A stretch of 64,000 nucleotides of DNA from Siphonodentalium dalli (Eukaryota; Mollusca; Scaphopoda; Gadilida; Siphonodentaliidae). Positions 11,958 through 23,038 of this stretch are shown here, one piece after another. The notes beneath the pieces were generated by a model. It saw only the letters and a list, made by a program, of their open reading frames with translations. It ran no database searches and was not told where the DNA came from. The stretch is from assembly GCA_032622095.1 (NCBI GenBank), contig CP136063.1, positions 183,687,956 through 183,751,955 on the forward strand, given 5' to 3'. Both the position numbers and the translations under genes were made by a program. Positions within the stretch are counted from its first letter, which is position 1; the number at the start of each line of letters is the position of its first letter.

Positions 11958-13897
11958 ATGAGTATATTGTTTTGTATGCGGGTAAGTATGACTTTTCAAA
12001 TAGTTTATATATAGCTGCTAATATGGTTATGGCACGATATTTATCAGTTATCCTTTGCTTTATTTTCGCCTTTATGAAGATTGATCATCAAACCTCGTCT
12101 GGAGTCCCGGTACTCACATCAAGTTTGTCATCGGAGAAAGAGAAAGAACCGAACGAAAAGCTGCTGTCCAAATTATCGTCACGCTTTAATCTCTTCTGTA
12201 ACTGGAAAAACGAAATTGAAGATGTTGTTACAGGTATACATGTACATATGGCCAATGTGATGTTAACATGTCAATTTATAACTGAATATGAAAAACCGTT
12301 AATCGCATCATTCTAGGTAATCCGTGTATGTTTTTCAGACACTTTTGGTGCGCACACTCTAGCTGCATTATATCAGACTGCGACAAACATCGTAACATCT
12401 CAGATCAGTACAGACCAGAACTTAATACGATATACTGATTTATTTTCAAGCAACTGAAAGGAGTTATCCGGCCAGAAAATATGACGGTCTTAGTTATGGA
12501 ATAATAATTATCCCTTATTTTGCTACAATGATTATCTATCAAGTACGATCTTTGTTTGTGTTTAGCAAGAGGTATGCTAGACGGATTGCAGATTCCACTT
12601 CCATCAATGATGTAGAGAATTCGTTAAACAAGCACGCACGTTTACATGTCACAAACTCATGTTTTGTTTCGTTAAATAAAATGATCACATATTGTGTAGA
12701 ATTGTACTTGAATCTCCAAATCTGACTATACCGAAAACATATGTATCAAGTCGTAGATTCCTTATCTGGTAAGGGTTACCAGCATCATGTCGTCTACTTG
12801 AGTTGTGGCAGAACAGTCTATTCCCTGAATTTGAAGGCCATAAAGTTATTATTCTAGTTTCCGGAGTAGATCATCAATATATAACTTATATAGCAGGGCA
12901 GGCATATTAGTACTTTGATTTGTTGCATGGTGAACAGTGAACCATCTGGATGTGAGATGATCAGATATGACGAAGCATTGTATATTGGTAAGAAGTGAGC
13001 GTAGACTTTGCCAAATTATTCCACTGATACCTCGTTTATGGAGTTTGTAGAGCAGACGGTTTGTCCAGACGCAATCAAATTCTTTTTGAGTATCGAGAAG
13101 ACATGCAAATAACTTACTACCACGATCCTTTGTGAAGTTGACATAATCGCCAGGAAGTATGCCGGTCTTAGTCAGGGAATAATAATTACCCCTTATTTTG
13201 CTACAATGATTATCTATCAATTACGATCTTTGTTTGTGTTTAGCAAGATGTATGCTAGACGGATTGCAGATTCCACTTCCATCAATGATGTAGATACTTC
13301 GTTAAACGACCACGCACGTTTACATGTCATAAACTCATGTTTTGTTTCGTTAAATAATATGATCACATATTGTGTAGAATTGTACTTGAATCTCCAAATC
13401 TGACTGTACCAAAAAGATATGTATCAAGTCCGAGATGCCTTCTCTGGTAAGGGTTACCAGCATCATGTCGTCTACTTGAGTTGTGGCAGAACAGTCTATT
13501 CTCTGAATTTGAAGGCCGTAATGTTGTTTTTCTAATTTCCGGAGTAGATCATCGATATATAACTTATATAGCAGGGCAGGCAAATTAGTAACTTGATTTG
13601 TTCCATGGTGAACAGTGAACCATCTGGATGTGAGATGATCAAATATGACGAAGCATTGTATATTGGTAAGAAGTGAGCGTAGACTTTGCAAAATTATTCC
13701 ACTGATACCTCGTTTATGGAGGTTGTAGAGCAGACTGTTTGTCCAGACGCAATCAAATTATTTTTGAGTATCGAGAAGACATGCAAATAACTTACTACAA
13801 CGATCATTTGTGAAGTTGACATAATCGTGAAAGAGGTAAGACATCATCATACAACGACCTCTCTGAAACTCGTGCTGCAGGGACTGACAGCGATTAA
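11958..13897 (-). repeat. Monomer 10, composite with internal deletion (1940 bp)
   Basis: Copy of monomer 7 with the same fusion at about 13146. After about 13405 the sequence departs from monomer 7 and has an RT segment open from 13350 to 13691. Confidence 0.88.
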
Positions 13898-15155
13898 ATG
13901 ATTATATTGTTTTGTATGCGGGTAAGTATGACTTTTTCAAATAGTTTATATATAGCTGTTAATATTGTTATGGCACGATATTTATCAGTTATCCTTTGCT
14001 TTATTTTCGCCTTTATGAAGATTGATCATCAAACCTCGTCTGGAGTCCCGGTACTCACATCAAGTTTGTCATCGGAGAAAGAACTGAACGAAAAGCTGCT
14101 GTCCAAATTATCGTCACGCTTTAATCTCTTCTGTAACTGGAAAAACGAAATTGAAGATGTTGTTTCATGTATACATGTACATATGGCCAATGTGATGTTA
14201 ACATGTCAGTTTATAACTGAATATGAAAAACCGTTAATCGCATCGTTCTAGGTAATCCGTGTATGTTTTTCAGACACATATTGTGCGCACACTCTAGCTG
14301 CATTATATCAGACTGCGACAAACATCGTAACATCTCAGATCAGTACAGGCCAGAACTTAATACGATATACTTATTTATTTTCAAGCAACTGAAAGGAGTT
14401 ATTCGGCCAGGAAATATGCCGGTCTTAGTCAGGGAATAATAATTACCCCTTATTTTGCTACAATGATTATCAATCAAGTACGATCTTTGTTTGTGTTTAG
14501 CAAGAGGTATGCCAAGACGGATTGAAAATTCCACTTCCATCAATGATGTATAGAATTCGTTAAACGAGCACGCACGTTTACATGTCACAAACTCATGTTC
14601 TGTTTCGTTAAATAATATGATCACATATTGTGTAGAATTGTACTTGAATCTCCAAATCTGACTGTACCGAAAACATATGTATCAAGTGCGAGATGCCTTC
14701 TCTGGTAAGGGTTACCAGCATCATGTCGTCTACTTGAGTTGTGGCAGAACAGTCTTTTCCCTGAATTTGAAGGCCATAATGTTGTTTTTCTAATTTCCGG
14801 AGTAGATCATCGATATATAACTTATATAGCAGGGCAGGCAAATGAATACCTTGATTTGTTCCATGGTGAACAGTGAACCATCTGGATGTGAGATGATCAA
14901 ATATGACGAAGCATTGTATATTGGTAAGAAGTGAGCGTAGACTTTGTCAAATTATTCCACTGATACCTCGTTTATGGAGTTTGTAGAGCAGACGGTTTGT
15001 TCAGACGCAATCAAATTCTTTATGAGTATCGAGAAGACATGCAAATAACTTACTACCACGATCCTTTGTGAAGTTGACATATTCGTGAACGAGGTAAGAC
15101 ATCATCATACAACGACCTCTCTGAAACTCGTGCTGCAGGGACTGACAGCGATTAC
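13898..15155 (-). repeat. Monomer 11 (L, 1258 bp)
   Basis: Long type with an open plus-strand frame (13898-14251). The RT segment has gtcaaatt (W to TGA) and opens again at 14608-14841 through CAG in place of the usual terminal TAG. Confidence 0.9.
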
Positions 15156-15509
15156 ATGAGTATATTGTTTTGTATGCGGGTAAGTATGAGTTTTTCAAAT
15201 AGTTTATATATAGCTGTTAATATGGTTATGGCACGATATTTATCAGTTATCCTTTGCTTTATTTTCGCCTTTATGAAGATTGATCATCAAACCTCGTCTG
15301 GAGTCCCGGTACTCACATCAAGTTTGTCATCGGAGAAAGAACTGAACGAAAAGCTGCTGTCCAAATTATCGTCACGCTTTAATCTCTTCTCTAACTGGAA
15401 AAACGAAATTGAAGATGTTGTTTCAGGTATACATGTACATATGGCCAATCTGATGTTAACATGTCAGTTTATAACTGAATATGAAAAACCGTTAATCGCA
15501 TCGTTCTAG
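15156..15509 (+). other. Plus-strand open frame of L monomers (117 codons), probably non-coding
   Basis: ATG-initiated frame with a hydrophobic N-terminal half (about residues 12-40) and a charged second half ending EYEKPLIASF. It is uninterrupted (114-119 codons) also at 156-512, 1416-1769, 7581-7925, 11972-12316, 13898-14251, 50099-50452, 51360-51719 and 52625-52978. In other L units a sixth A in the aaaaacg run closes it at 85-87 codons, and S units lack its middle. It lies antisense to LINE-derived sequence over its last third. I recognise no family. It is more likely a chance frame maintained by copying than a gene. Confidence 0.2.
15240..15304. other. 65-bp L-specific segment (representative)
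   Basis: Present in L monomers between gcacgatat and cccggtac and cleanly absent from S monomers (joint at 17750/17751, for example). In S' units ctat stands in its place. Confidence 0.9.
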
Positions 15510-16409
15510 GTAATCCGTGTATGTTTTTCAGACACATATGGTGTGCACACTCTAGTTGCATTATACCAGACTGCGACAAACATCGTAACATCTCAGATCA
15601 GTACAGGCCAGAACTTAATACGATATACTGATTTATTTTCAAGCAACTGAAAGGAGTTATTCGGCCAGGAAATATGCTGGTCTTAGTCAGGGAATAATAA
15701 TTACCCCTTATTTTGCTACAATGATTATCAAGTACGATCTTTGTTTGTGTTTAGCAAGAGGTATGCCTAGACGGATTGCAGATTCCACTTCCATCAATGA
15801 TGTAGAGAATTCGTTAAACGAGCACGCACGTTTAAATGTCACAAACTCATGTTTTGTTTCGTTAAATAAAATGATCACATATTGTGTAGAATTGTACTTG
15901 AATCTCCAAATCTGACTATACCGAAAACATATGTATCAAGTCCGAGATGCCTTCTCTGGTAAGGGTTACCAGCATCATGTCGTCTACTTGAGTTGTGGCA
16001 GAACAGTCTATTCCCTGAATTTGAAGGCCATAATGTTGTTTTTCTAATTTCCGGAGTAGATCATCGATATATAACTTATATAGCAGGGCAGGCAAATTAA
16101 TACCTTGATTTGTTCCATGGTGAACAGTGAACCATCTGGATGTGAGATGATCAAATATGACGAAGCATTGTATATTGGTAAGAAGTGAGCGTAGACTTTG
16201 TCAAATTATTCCACTGATACCTCGTTTATGGAGTTTGTAGAGCAGACTGTTTGTCCAAATGCAATCACATTATTTTTGAGTATCGTGAAGACATGCAAAT
16301 AACTTACTACCACGGTCCTTTGTGAAGTTGACATATTCGTGAAAGAGGTAAGACATCATCATACAACGACCTCTCTGAAACTCGTGCAGCAGGGACTGAC
16401 AGCGATTAA

Positions 16410-17669
16410 ATGAGAATATTGTTTTGTATGCGGGTAAGTATGACTTTTTCAAATTGTTTATATATAGCTGTTAATATGGTTATGGCACGATATTTATCAG
16501 TTATCCTTTGCTTTCGCCTTTATGAAGTTTGATCATCAAACCTCGTCTGGAGTCCCGGTACTCACATCAAGTTTGTCATCGGAGAAAGAGAAAGAGCCGA
16601 ACGAAAAGCTGCTGTCCAAATTGTCGTCACGCTTTAATCTCTTCTGTAACTGGAAAAAACGAAATTGAAGATGTTGTTTCAGGTATACATGTACATATGG
16701 CCAATGTGATGTTAACATGTCAGTATATAACTGAATATGAAAAACCGTTAATCGCATCGTTCTAGGTAACCCGTGTATGTTATTCAGACACATATGGTGC
16801 GCACACTCTAGCTGCATTATATCAGACTGCGTCAAACATCGTAACATCTCAGATCAGTACAGGCCAGAACTTAATACGATATACTGATTTATTTTCAAGC
16901 AACTGAAAGGAGTTATTCGGCCAGGAAATATGCTGGTCTTAGTCAGGGAATAATAATTACCCCTTATTTTGCTACAATGATTATCAATCAAGTTCGATCT
17001 TTGTTTGTGTTTAGCAAGAGGTATGCCAAGACGGATTGCAGATTCCACTTCCATCAATGATGTAGATAATTCGTTAAACGAGCACGCACGTTTACATGTC
17101 ACAAACTCATGTTTTGTTTCGTTAAATAAAATGATCACATATTGTGTAGAATTGTACTTGAATCTCCAAATCTGACTATACCGAAAACATATGTATCAAG
17201 TCCGAGATGCCTTCTCTGGTAAGGGTTACCAGCATCATGTCGTCTACTTGAGTTGTGGCAGAACAGTCTATTCCCTGAATTTGAAGGCCATAATGTTGTT
17301 TTTCTAATTTCCGGAGTAGATCATCGATATATAACTTATATAGAAGGGCAGGCAAATGAGTACCTTGATTTGTTCCATGATGAACAGTGAACCATCTGGG
17401 TGTGACATGATTAAATATGACGAAGCATTGTATATTGGTAAGAAGTGAGCATAGACTTTGCCAAATTATTCCACTGATACCTCGTTTATAGAGTTTGTAG
17501 AGCAGACTGTTTGTCCAGACGCAATCAAATTCTTTTTGGGTATCGAGAAGACATGCAAATAACTTACTACCACGATCCTTTGTGAAGTTGACATATTCGT
17601 GAAAGAGGTAAGACATCATCATACAACGACCTCTCTGAAGCTCGTGCTGCAGGGACTGACAGCGATTGA
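16410..17669 (-). repeat. Monomer 13 (L, 1260 bp)
   Basis: Long type with a private 6-bp deletion (ctttgctttcgcc) near 16512 and a gagaaa duplication at about 16582. Holds the open RT segment 17176-17709. Confidence 0.9.
16854..17138 (-). pseudogene. LINE RT post-palm fragment (representative 94-codon frame)
   Basis: Follows the RT core in order but in another frame. LFNETKHEF and IRLGIPLAKHKQ resemble the stretch after the YADD box in LINE RTs, and SCLKINQYIVLSSGLY the segment before the ERAH-like block. The same frame recurs in many monomers (e.g. 5559-5843, 20993-21277, 35715-35999, 62296-62580). A frameshift separates it from the core. Confidence 0.6.
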
Positions 17670-17709
17670 ATGAGTATATTTTGTATGCGGGTAAGTATGA
17701 CTTTTTCAA
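17176..17709 (-). pseudogene. LINE RT core fragment, 177 codons
   Basis: One residue shorter than the 178-codon copies through an in-frame 3-nt loss (YKIYSF). Private T in GTNQGTHLP. Motif A Asp and motif C VDD are kept. The S deletion joint lies 42 bp upstream in RT sense. Confidence 0.83.
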
Positions 17710-18859
17710 ATAGTTTATATATAGCTGTTAATATGGTTATGGCACGATATCCCGGTACTCACATCAAGTTTGTCATCGGAGAAAGAACTGAACGAAAAGC
17801 TGCTGTCCAAATTATCGTCACGCTTTAATCTCTTCTCTAACTGGAAAAACGAAATTGAAGATGTTGTTTCAGGTATACATGTACATATGGCCAATCTGAT
17901 GTTAACATGTCAGTTTATAACTGAATATGAAAAACCGTTAATCGCATCGTTCTAGGTAATCCGTGTATGTTTTTCAGACACATATGGTGCGCACACTCTA
18001 GCCGCATTATATCAGACTGCGTCAAACATCGTAACATCTCAGATCAGTACAGGCCAGAACTTAATACGATATACTGATTTATTTTCAAGCAACTGAAAGG
18101 AGTTATTCGGCCAGGAAATATGCTGGTCTTAGTCGGGGAATAATAAGTACCCCTTATTTTGCTACAATGATTATCAATCAAGTTCGATCTTTGTTTGTGT
18201 TTAGCAAGAGGTATGCCAAGACGGATTGCAGATTCCACTTCCATCAAAGATGTAGATAATTCGTTAAACGGGCACGCACGTTTACATGTCACAAACTCAT
18301 GTTTTGTTTCGTTAAATAAAATGATCACATATTGAGTAGAATTGTACTTGAATCTCCAAATCTGACTATACCGAAAACATATGTATCAAGTCCGAGATAT
18401 TTTCTCTGGTAAGGGTTACCAGCATCATGTCGTCTACTTGAGTTGTGGCAGAACAGTCTATTCCCTGAATTTGAAGGCCATAATGTTGTTTTTCTAATTT
18501 CCGGAGTAGATCATCGTTATATAACTTATATAGCAGGGCAGGCAAATGAGCACCTTGATTTGTTCCATGATGAACAGTGAACCATCTGGGTGTGACATGA
18601 TTAAATATGACGAAGCATTGTATATTGGTAAGAAGTGAGCATAGACTTTGCCAAATTATTCCACTGATACCTCGTTTATAGAGTTTGTAGAGCAGACTGT
18701 TTGTCCAGACGCAATCAAATTCTTTTTGGGTATCGAGAAGACATGCAAATAACTTACTACCACGATCCTTTGTGAAGTTGACATATTCGTGAAAGAGGTA
18801 AGACATCATCATACAACGACCTCTCTGAAGCTCGTGCTGCAGGGACTGACAGCGATTTA
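17670..18859 (-). repeat. Monomer 14 (S, 1190 bp)
   Basis: Short type; the deletion joint is at 17750/17751. Holds the open RT segment 18366-18899. Confidence 0.9.
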
Positions 18860-18899
18860 ATGAGTATATTTTGTATGCGGGTAAGTATGACTTTTTCAA
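18366..18899 (-). pseudogene. LINE RT core fragment, 177 codons
   Basis: Open throughout. Variants: YSLNRC near the start, YNDDLL in the YIDD block and RENISDL after motif C, the last shared with 22505-23038. Confidence 0.83.
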
Positions 18900-20045
18900 A
18901 TAGTTTATATATAGCTGTTAATATGGTTATGGCACGATATCCCGGTACTCACATCAAGTTTGTCATCGGAGAAAGAACTGAACGAAAAGCTGCTGTCCAA
19001 ATTATCGTCACGCTTTAATCTCTTCTCTAACTGGAAAAACGAAATTGAAGATGTTGTTTCAGGTATACATGTACATATGGCCAATCTGATGTTAACATGT
19101 CAGTTTATAACTGAATATGAAAAACCGTTAATCGCATCGTTCTAGGTAATCCGTGTATGTTTTTCAGACACATATGGTGTGCACACTCTAGCTGCATTAT
19201 ACCAGACTGCGACAAACATCGTAACATCTCAGATCAGTACAGGCCAGAACTTAATACGATATACTGATTTATTTTCAAGCAACAGAAAGGAGTTTTTCGG
19301 CCAGGAAATATGCCGGTCTTAGTCAGGGAATAATAATTACCCCTTATTTTGCTACAATGATTATCAAGTACGATCTTTGTTTGTGTTTAGCAAGAGGTAT
19401 GCCTAGACGGATTGCAGATTCCACTTCCATCAATGATGTAGAGAATTCGTTAAACGAGCACGCACGTTTAAATGTCACAAACTCATGTTTTGTTTCGTTA
19501 AATAAAATGATCACATATTGTGTAGAATTGTACTTGAATCTCCAAATCTGACTATACCGAAAACATATGTATCAAGTCCGAGATGCCTTCTCTGGTAAGG
19601 GTTACCAGCATCATGTCGTCTACTTGAGTTGTGGCAGAACAGTCTATTCCCTGAATTTGAAGGCCATAATGTTGTTTTTCTAATTTCCGGAGTAGATCAT
19701 CGATATATAACTTATATAGCAGGGCAGGCAAATTAATAGCTTGATTTGTTCCATGGTGAACAGTGAACCATCTGGATGTGAGATGATCAAATATGACGAA
19801 GCATTGTATATTGGTAAGAAGTGAGCGAAGACTTTGCCAAATTATTCCACTGATACCTCGTTTATGGAGTTTGTAGAGCAGACTGTTTGTCCAAATGCAA
19901 TCACATTATTTTTGAGTATCGTGAAGACATGCAAATAACTTACTACCACGGTCCTTTGTGAAGTTGACATATTCGTGAACGAGGTAAGACATCATCATAC
20001 AACGACCTCTCTAAAACTCGTGCAGCTGGGACTGACAGCGATTAA
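18860..20045 (-). repeat. Monomer 15 (S, 1186 bp)
   Basis: Short type. The RT segment carries the shared motif A nonsense (attatttttgag near 19907). Confidence 0.9.
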
Positions 20046-20352
20046 ATGAGAATATTGTTTTGTATGCGGGTAAGTATGACTTTTTCAAATTGTTTATATA
20101 TAGCTGTTAATATGGTTATGGCACGATATTTATCAGTTATCCTTTGCTTTATTTTCGCCTTTATGAAGTTTGATCATCAAACCTCGTCTGGAGTCCCGAT
20201 ACTCACATCAAGTTTGTCATCGGAGAAAGAGAAAGAGCCGAACGAAAAGCTGCTGTCCAAATTGTCGTCACGCTTTAATCTCTTCTGTAACTGGAAAAAA
20301 CGAAATTGAAGATGATGTTTCAGGTATACATGTACATATGGCCAATGTGATG

Positions 20353-20356
20353 TTAA
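20353..20356. repeat. Left TTAA target-site duplication
   Basis: First copy of the duplicated TTAA; the array resumes with identical TTAA at 20851-20854. Confidence 0.9.
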
Positions 20357-20850
20357 AGGCACGTGAGGCATTATTTGTCGAAAATATTCATATTTGTTCC
20401 AATCACCGTAAACAGAAAAACATTAAAACGCATACAGTTTCGTTCATATATACCATGGCCATCGCGTAAACAGCATGTTATCATAAAGATTTACTATATT
20501 TTACCTAAGCAAGAGCCTGATTGTGTTACAGGAGACAGCACAATACTGCTGGCTAATCACACACAAATGGCATAAACGCTCTTTATTCGTTCCATATCAG
20601 GAATTCACCCACAAAGAACGCTCTTTATGTTTACCATCATAATATAAACAAACACCAGAAAAGTTACTTTTTATCCTTTTGTTTACATAACAATGGTCAA
20701 AAATATGACAATAACATACTGTTTATGCGATATTTCTTATTTGTATACGGACAAAGTCTGTCTACATTTTGTTGTTCTTTCTGTTTGTGGCGGTTTTTGA
20801 CGGGTGCAAATATTTTCACAGGATATCCACCGCCAAGGCCAACCGTACCT
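20357..20850. mobile_element. 494-bp non-autonomous DNA transposon (MITE-like) with TTAA duplication
   Basis: This is the only non-array sequence in the window. Empty copies of the site read gatgttaacatg; here the sequence is gatg-TTAA, then 494 bp, then TTAA-catg, a perfect 4-bp duplication. The ends are imperfect inverted repeats: aggcacg at the left and aggtacg as the complement of the right. Inner inverted matches are gaaaatatt (20380-20388 with 20809-20817) and a 21-bp pair (20461-20481 with 20711-20731, 19 of 21 matching). There is no transposase frame, only short chance frames. TTAA targeting is known for piggyBac and for some Sola elements. The AGG terminus lacks the usual piggyBac CCY start, so the superfamily is left open. 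Monomers at the equivalent position elsewhere lack it, so it arrived after the array existed. Confidence 0.88.
20575..20628. repeat. Internal 12-bp direct repeat in the TTAA element
   Basis: aacgctctttat occurs at 20575-20586 and again at 20617-20628, 42 bp apart. It could be a short internal duplication; its role is unknown. Confidence 0.6.
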
Positions 20851-20854
20851 TTAA
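20851..20854. repeat. Right TTAA target-site duplication
   Basis: Second copy, followed by catgtcagtatata, exactly the array sequence that follows TTAA in uninterrupted monomers. Confidence 0.9.
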
Positions 20855-21314
20855 CATGTCAGTATATAACTGAATATGAAAAACCGTTAATCGCATCGTT
20901 CTAGGTAACCCGTGTATGTTATTCAGACACATATGGTGCGCACACTCTAGCTGCATTATATCAGACTGCGTCAAACATCGTAACATCTCAGATCAGTACA
21001 GGCCAGAACTTAATACGATATACTGATTTATTTTCAAGCAACTGAAAGGAGTTATTCGGCCAGGAAATATGCTGGTCTTAGTCAGGGAATAATAATTACC
21101 CCTTATTTTGCTACAATGATTATCAATCAAGTTCGATCTTTGTTTGTGTTTAGCAAGAGGTATGCCAAGACGGATTGCAGATTCCACTTCCATCAATGAT
21201 GTGGATAATTCGTTAAACGAGCACGCACGTTTGCATGTCACAAACTCATGTTTTGTTTCGTTAAATAAAATGATCACATATTGTGTAGAATTGTACTTGA
21301 ATCTCCAAATCTGA

Positions 21315-21848
21315 CTATACCGAAAACATATGTATCAAGTCCGAGATGCCTTCTCTGGTAAGGGTTACCAGCATCATGTCGTCTACTTGAGTTGTGGCAG
21401 AACAGTCTATTCCCTGAATTTGAAGGCCATAATGTTGTTTTTCTAATTTCCGGAGTAGATCATCGATATATAACTTATATAGCAGGGCAGGCAAATGAGC
21501 ACCTTGATTTGTTCCATGATGAACAGTGAACCATCTGGGTGTGACATGATTAAATATGACGAAGCATTGTATATTGGTAAGAAGTGAGCATAGACTTTGC
21601 CAAATTATTCCACTGATACCTCGTTTATAGAGTTTGTAGAGCAGACTGTTTGTCCAGACGCAATCAAATTCTTTTTGGGTATCGAGAAGACATGCAAATA
21701 ACTTACTACCACGATCCTTTGTGAAGTTGACATATTCGTGAAAGAGGTAAGACATCATCATACAACGACCTCTCTGAAGCTCGTGCTGCAGGGACTGACA
21801 GCGATTGAATGAGTATATTTTGTATGCGGGTAAGTATGACTTTTTCAA
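21315..21848 (-). pseudogene. LINE RT core fragment, 177 codons, consensus form
   Basis: Matches the commonest residue at every position I compared among the S-linked copies, so it is a convenient reference for the 177-codon class. Catalytic Asp residues present. It lies next to monomer 17 and about 460 bp from the TTAA element. Confidence 0.84.
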
Positions 21849-22998
21849 ATAGTTTATATATAGCTGTTAATATGGTTATGGCACGATATCCCGGTACTCA
21901 CATCAAGTTTGTCATCGGAGAAAGAACTGAACGAAAAGCTGCTGTCCAAATTATCGTCACGCTTTAATCTCTTCTCTAACTGGAAAAACGAAATTGAAGA
22001 TGTTGTTTCAGGTATACATGTACATATGGCCAATCTGATGTTAACATGTCAGTTTATAACTGAATATGAAAAACCGTTAATCGCATCGTTCTAGGTTATC
22101 CGTGTATGTTTTTCAGACACATATGGTGCGCACACTCTAGCTGCATTATATCAGACTGCGTCAAACATCGTAACATCTCAGATCAGTACAGGCCAGAACT
22201 TAATACGATATACTGATTTATTTTCAAGCAACTGAAAGGAGTTATTCGGCCAGGAAATATGCTGGTCTTAGTCAGGGAATAATAATTACCCCTTATTTTG
22301 CTACAATGATTATCAATCAAGTTCGATCTTTGTTTGTGTTTAGCAAGAGGTATGCCAAGACGGATTGCAGATTCCACTTCCATCAAAGATGTAGATAATT
22401 CGTTAAACGGGCACGCACGTTTACATGTCACAAACTCATGTTTTGTTTCGTTAAATAAAATGATCACATATTGTGTAGAATTGTACTTGAATCTCCAAAT
22501 CTGACTATACCGAAAACATATGTATCAAGTCCGAGATATTTTCTCTGGTAAGGGTTACCAGCATCATGTCGTCTACTTGAGTTGTGGCAGATAGGTCTAT
22601 TCCCTGAATTTGAAGGCCATAATGTTGTTTTTCTAATTTTCGGAGTAGATCATCGATATATAACTTATATAGCAGGGAAGGCAAATGAGCACCTTGATTT
22701 GTTCCATGATGAACAGTGAACCATCTGGGTGTGACATGATTAAATATGACGAAGCATTGTATATTGGTAAGAAGTGAGCATAGACTTTGCCAAATTATTC
22801 CACTGATACCTCGTTTATAGAGTTTGTAGAGCAGACTGTTTGTCCAGACGCAATCAAATTCTTTTTGGGTATCGAGAAGACATGCAAATAACTTACTACC
22901 ACGATCCTTTGTGAAGTTGACATATTCGTGAAAGAGGTAAGACATCATCATACAACGACCTCTCTGAAGCTCGTGCTGCAGGGACTGACAGCGATTGA
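21809..22998 (-). repeat. Monomer 17 (S, 1190 bp)
   Basis: Short type and counterpart of monomer 14. Holds open RT segment 22505-23038. Confidence 0.9.
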
Positions 22999-23038
22999 AT
23001 GAGTATATTTTGTATGCGGGTAAGTATGACTTTTTCAA
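22505..23038 (-). pseudogene. LINE RT core fragment, 177 codons
   Basis: Open. It has S in LPSLL, a double change at ggcagatagg giving IDLSATTQ in place of IDCSATTQ, and RENISD. The extra amino-acid changes fit relaxed constraint. Confidence 0.83.

Larger units (their letters stand above)
9012..13402. repeat. 4391-bp higher-order block, copy 2
   Basis: Direct tandem copy of 4621-9011. The one difference I found is c at 8637 against t at 13028. It ends by 13405, where actgtaccaaaaag replaces actataccgaaaag. Confidence 0.93.
15156..16409 (-). repeat. Monomer 12 (L, 1254 bp)
   Basis: Long type with the attacatgag landmark variant. The 65-bp L segment is clear at 15240-15304. The RT segment stops in motif A at 16270. 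Confidence 0.9.
16410..18935. repeat. L-S-S trimer block, copy 1
   Basis: Monomers 13-15 up to the S deletion joint. They match 20046-23080 at an offset of about 3641 bp once the TTAA insertion is discounted (4139 bp with it). Confidence 0.8.
20046..21808 (-). repeat. Monomer 16 (L) interrupted by TTAA element (1763 bp)
   Basis: A 1265-bp L unit interrupted at 20353-20854 by a 494-bp element plus a 4-bp duplication (498 bp net). Holds the open RT segment 21315-21848. Confidence 0.92.

Noticed and set aside
16945-17000. Pol III B-box-like agttcgatctt
   Set aside because: It matches GTTCGA, but the following required C is T, there is no convincing A-box at the right distance, and many units have agtacgatc instead.
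17715-17735. TATA-like tatatata upstream of the S-linked RT frames as a promoter
   Set aside because: AT-rich stretches like this are common in the unit, L units with dead RT have it too, and the RT frame has no proper start.
20363-20575. A 70-codon frame inside the TTAA element as a transposase remnant
   Set aside because: No catalytic motif or recognisable family; low-complexity AT-rich translation with no plausible start context.
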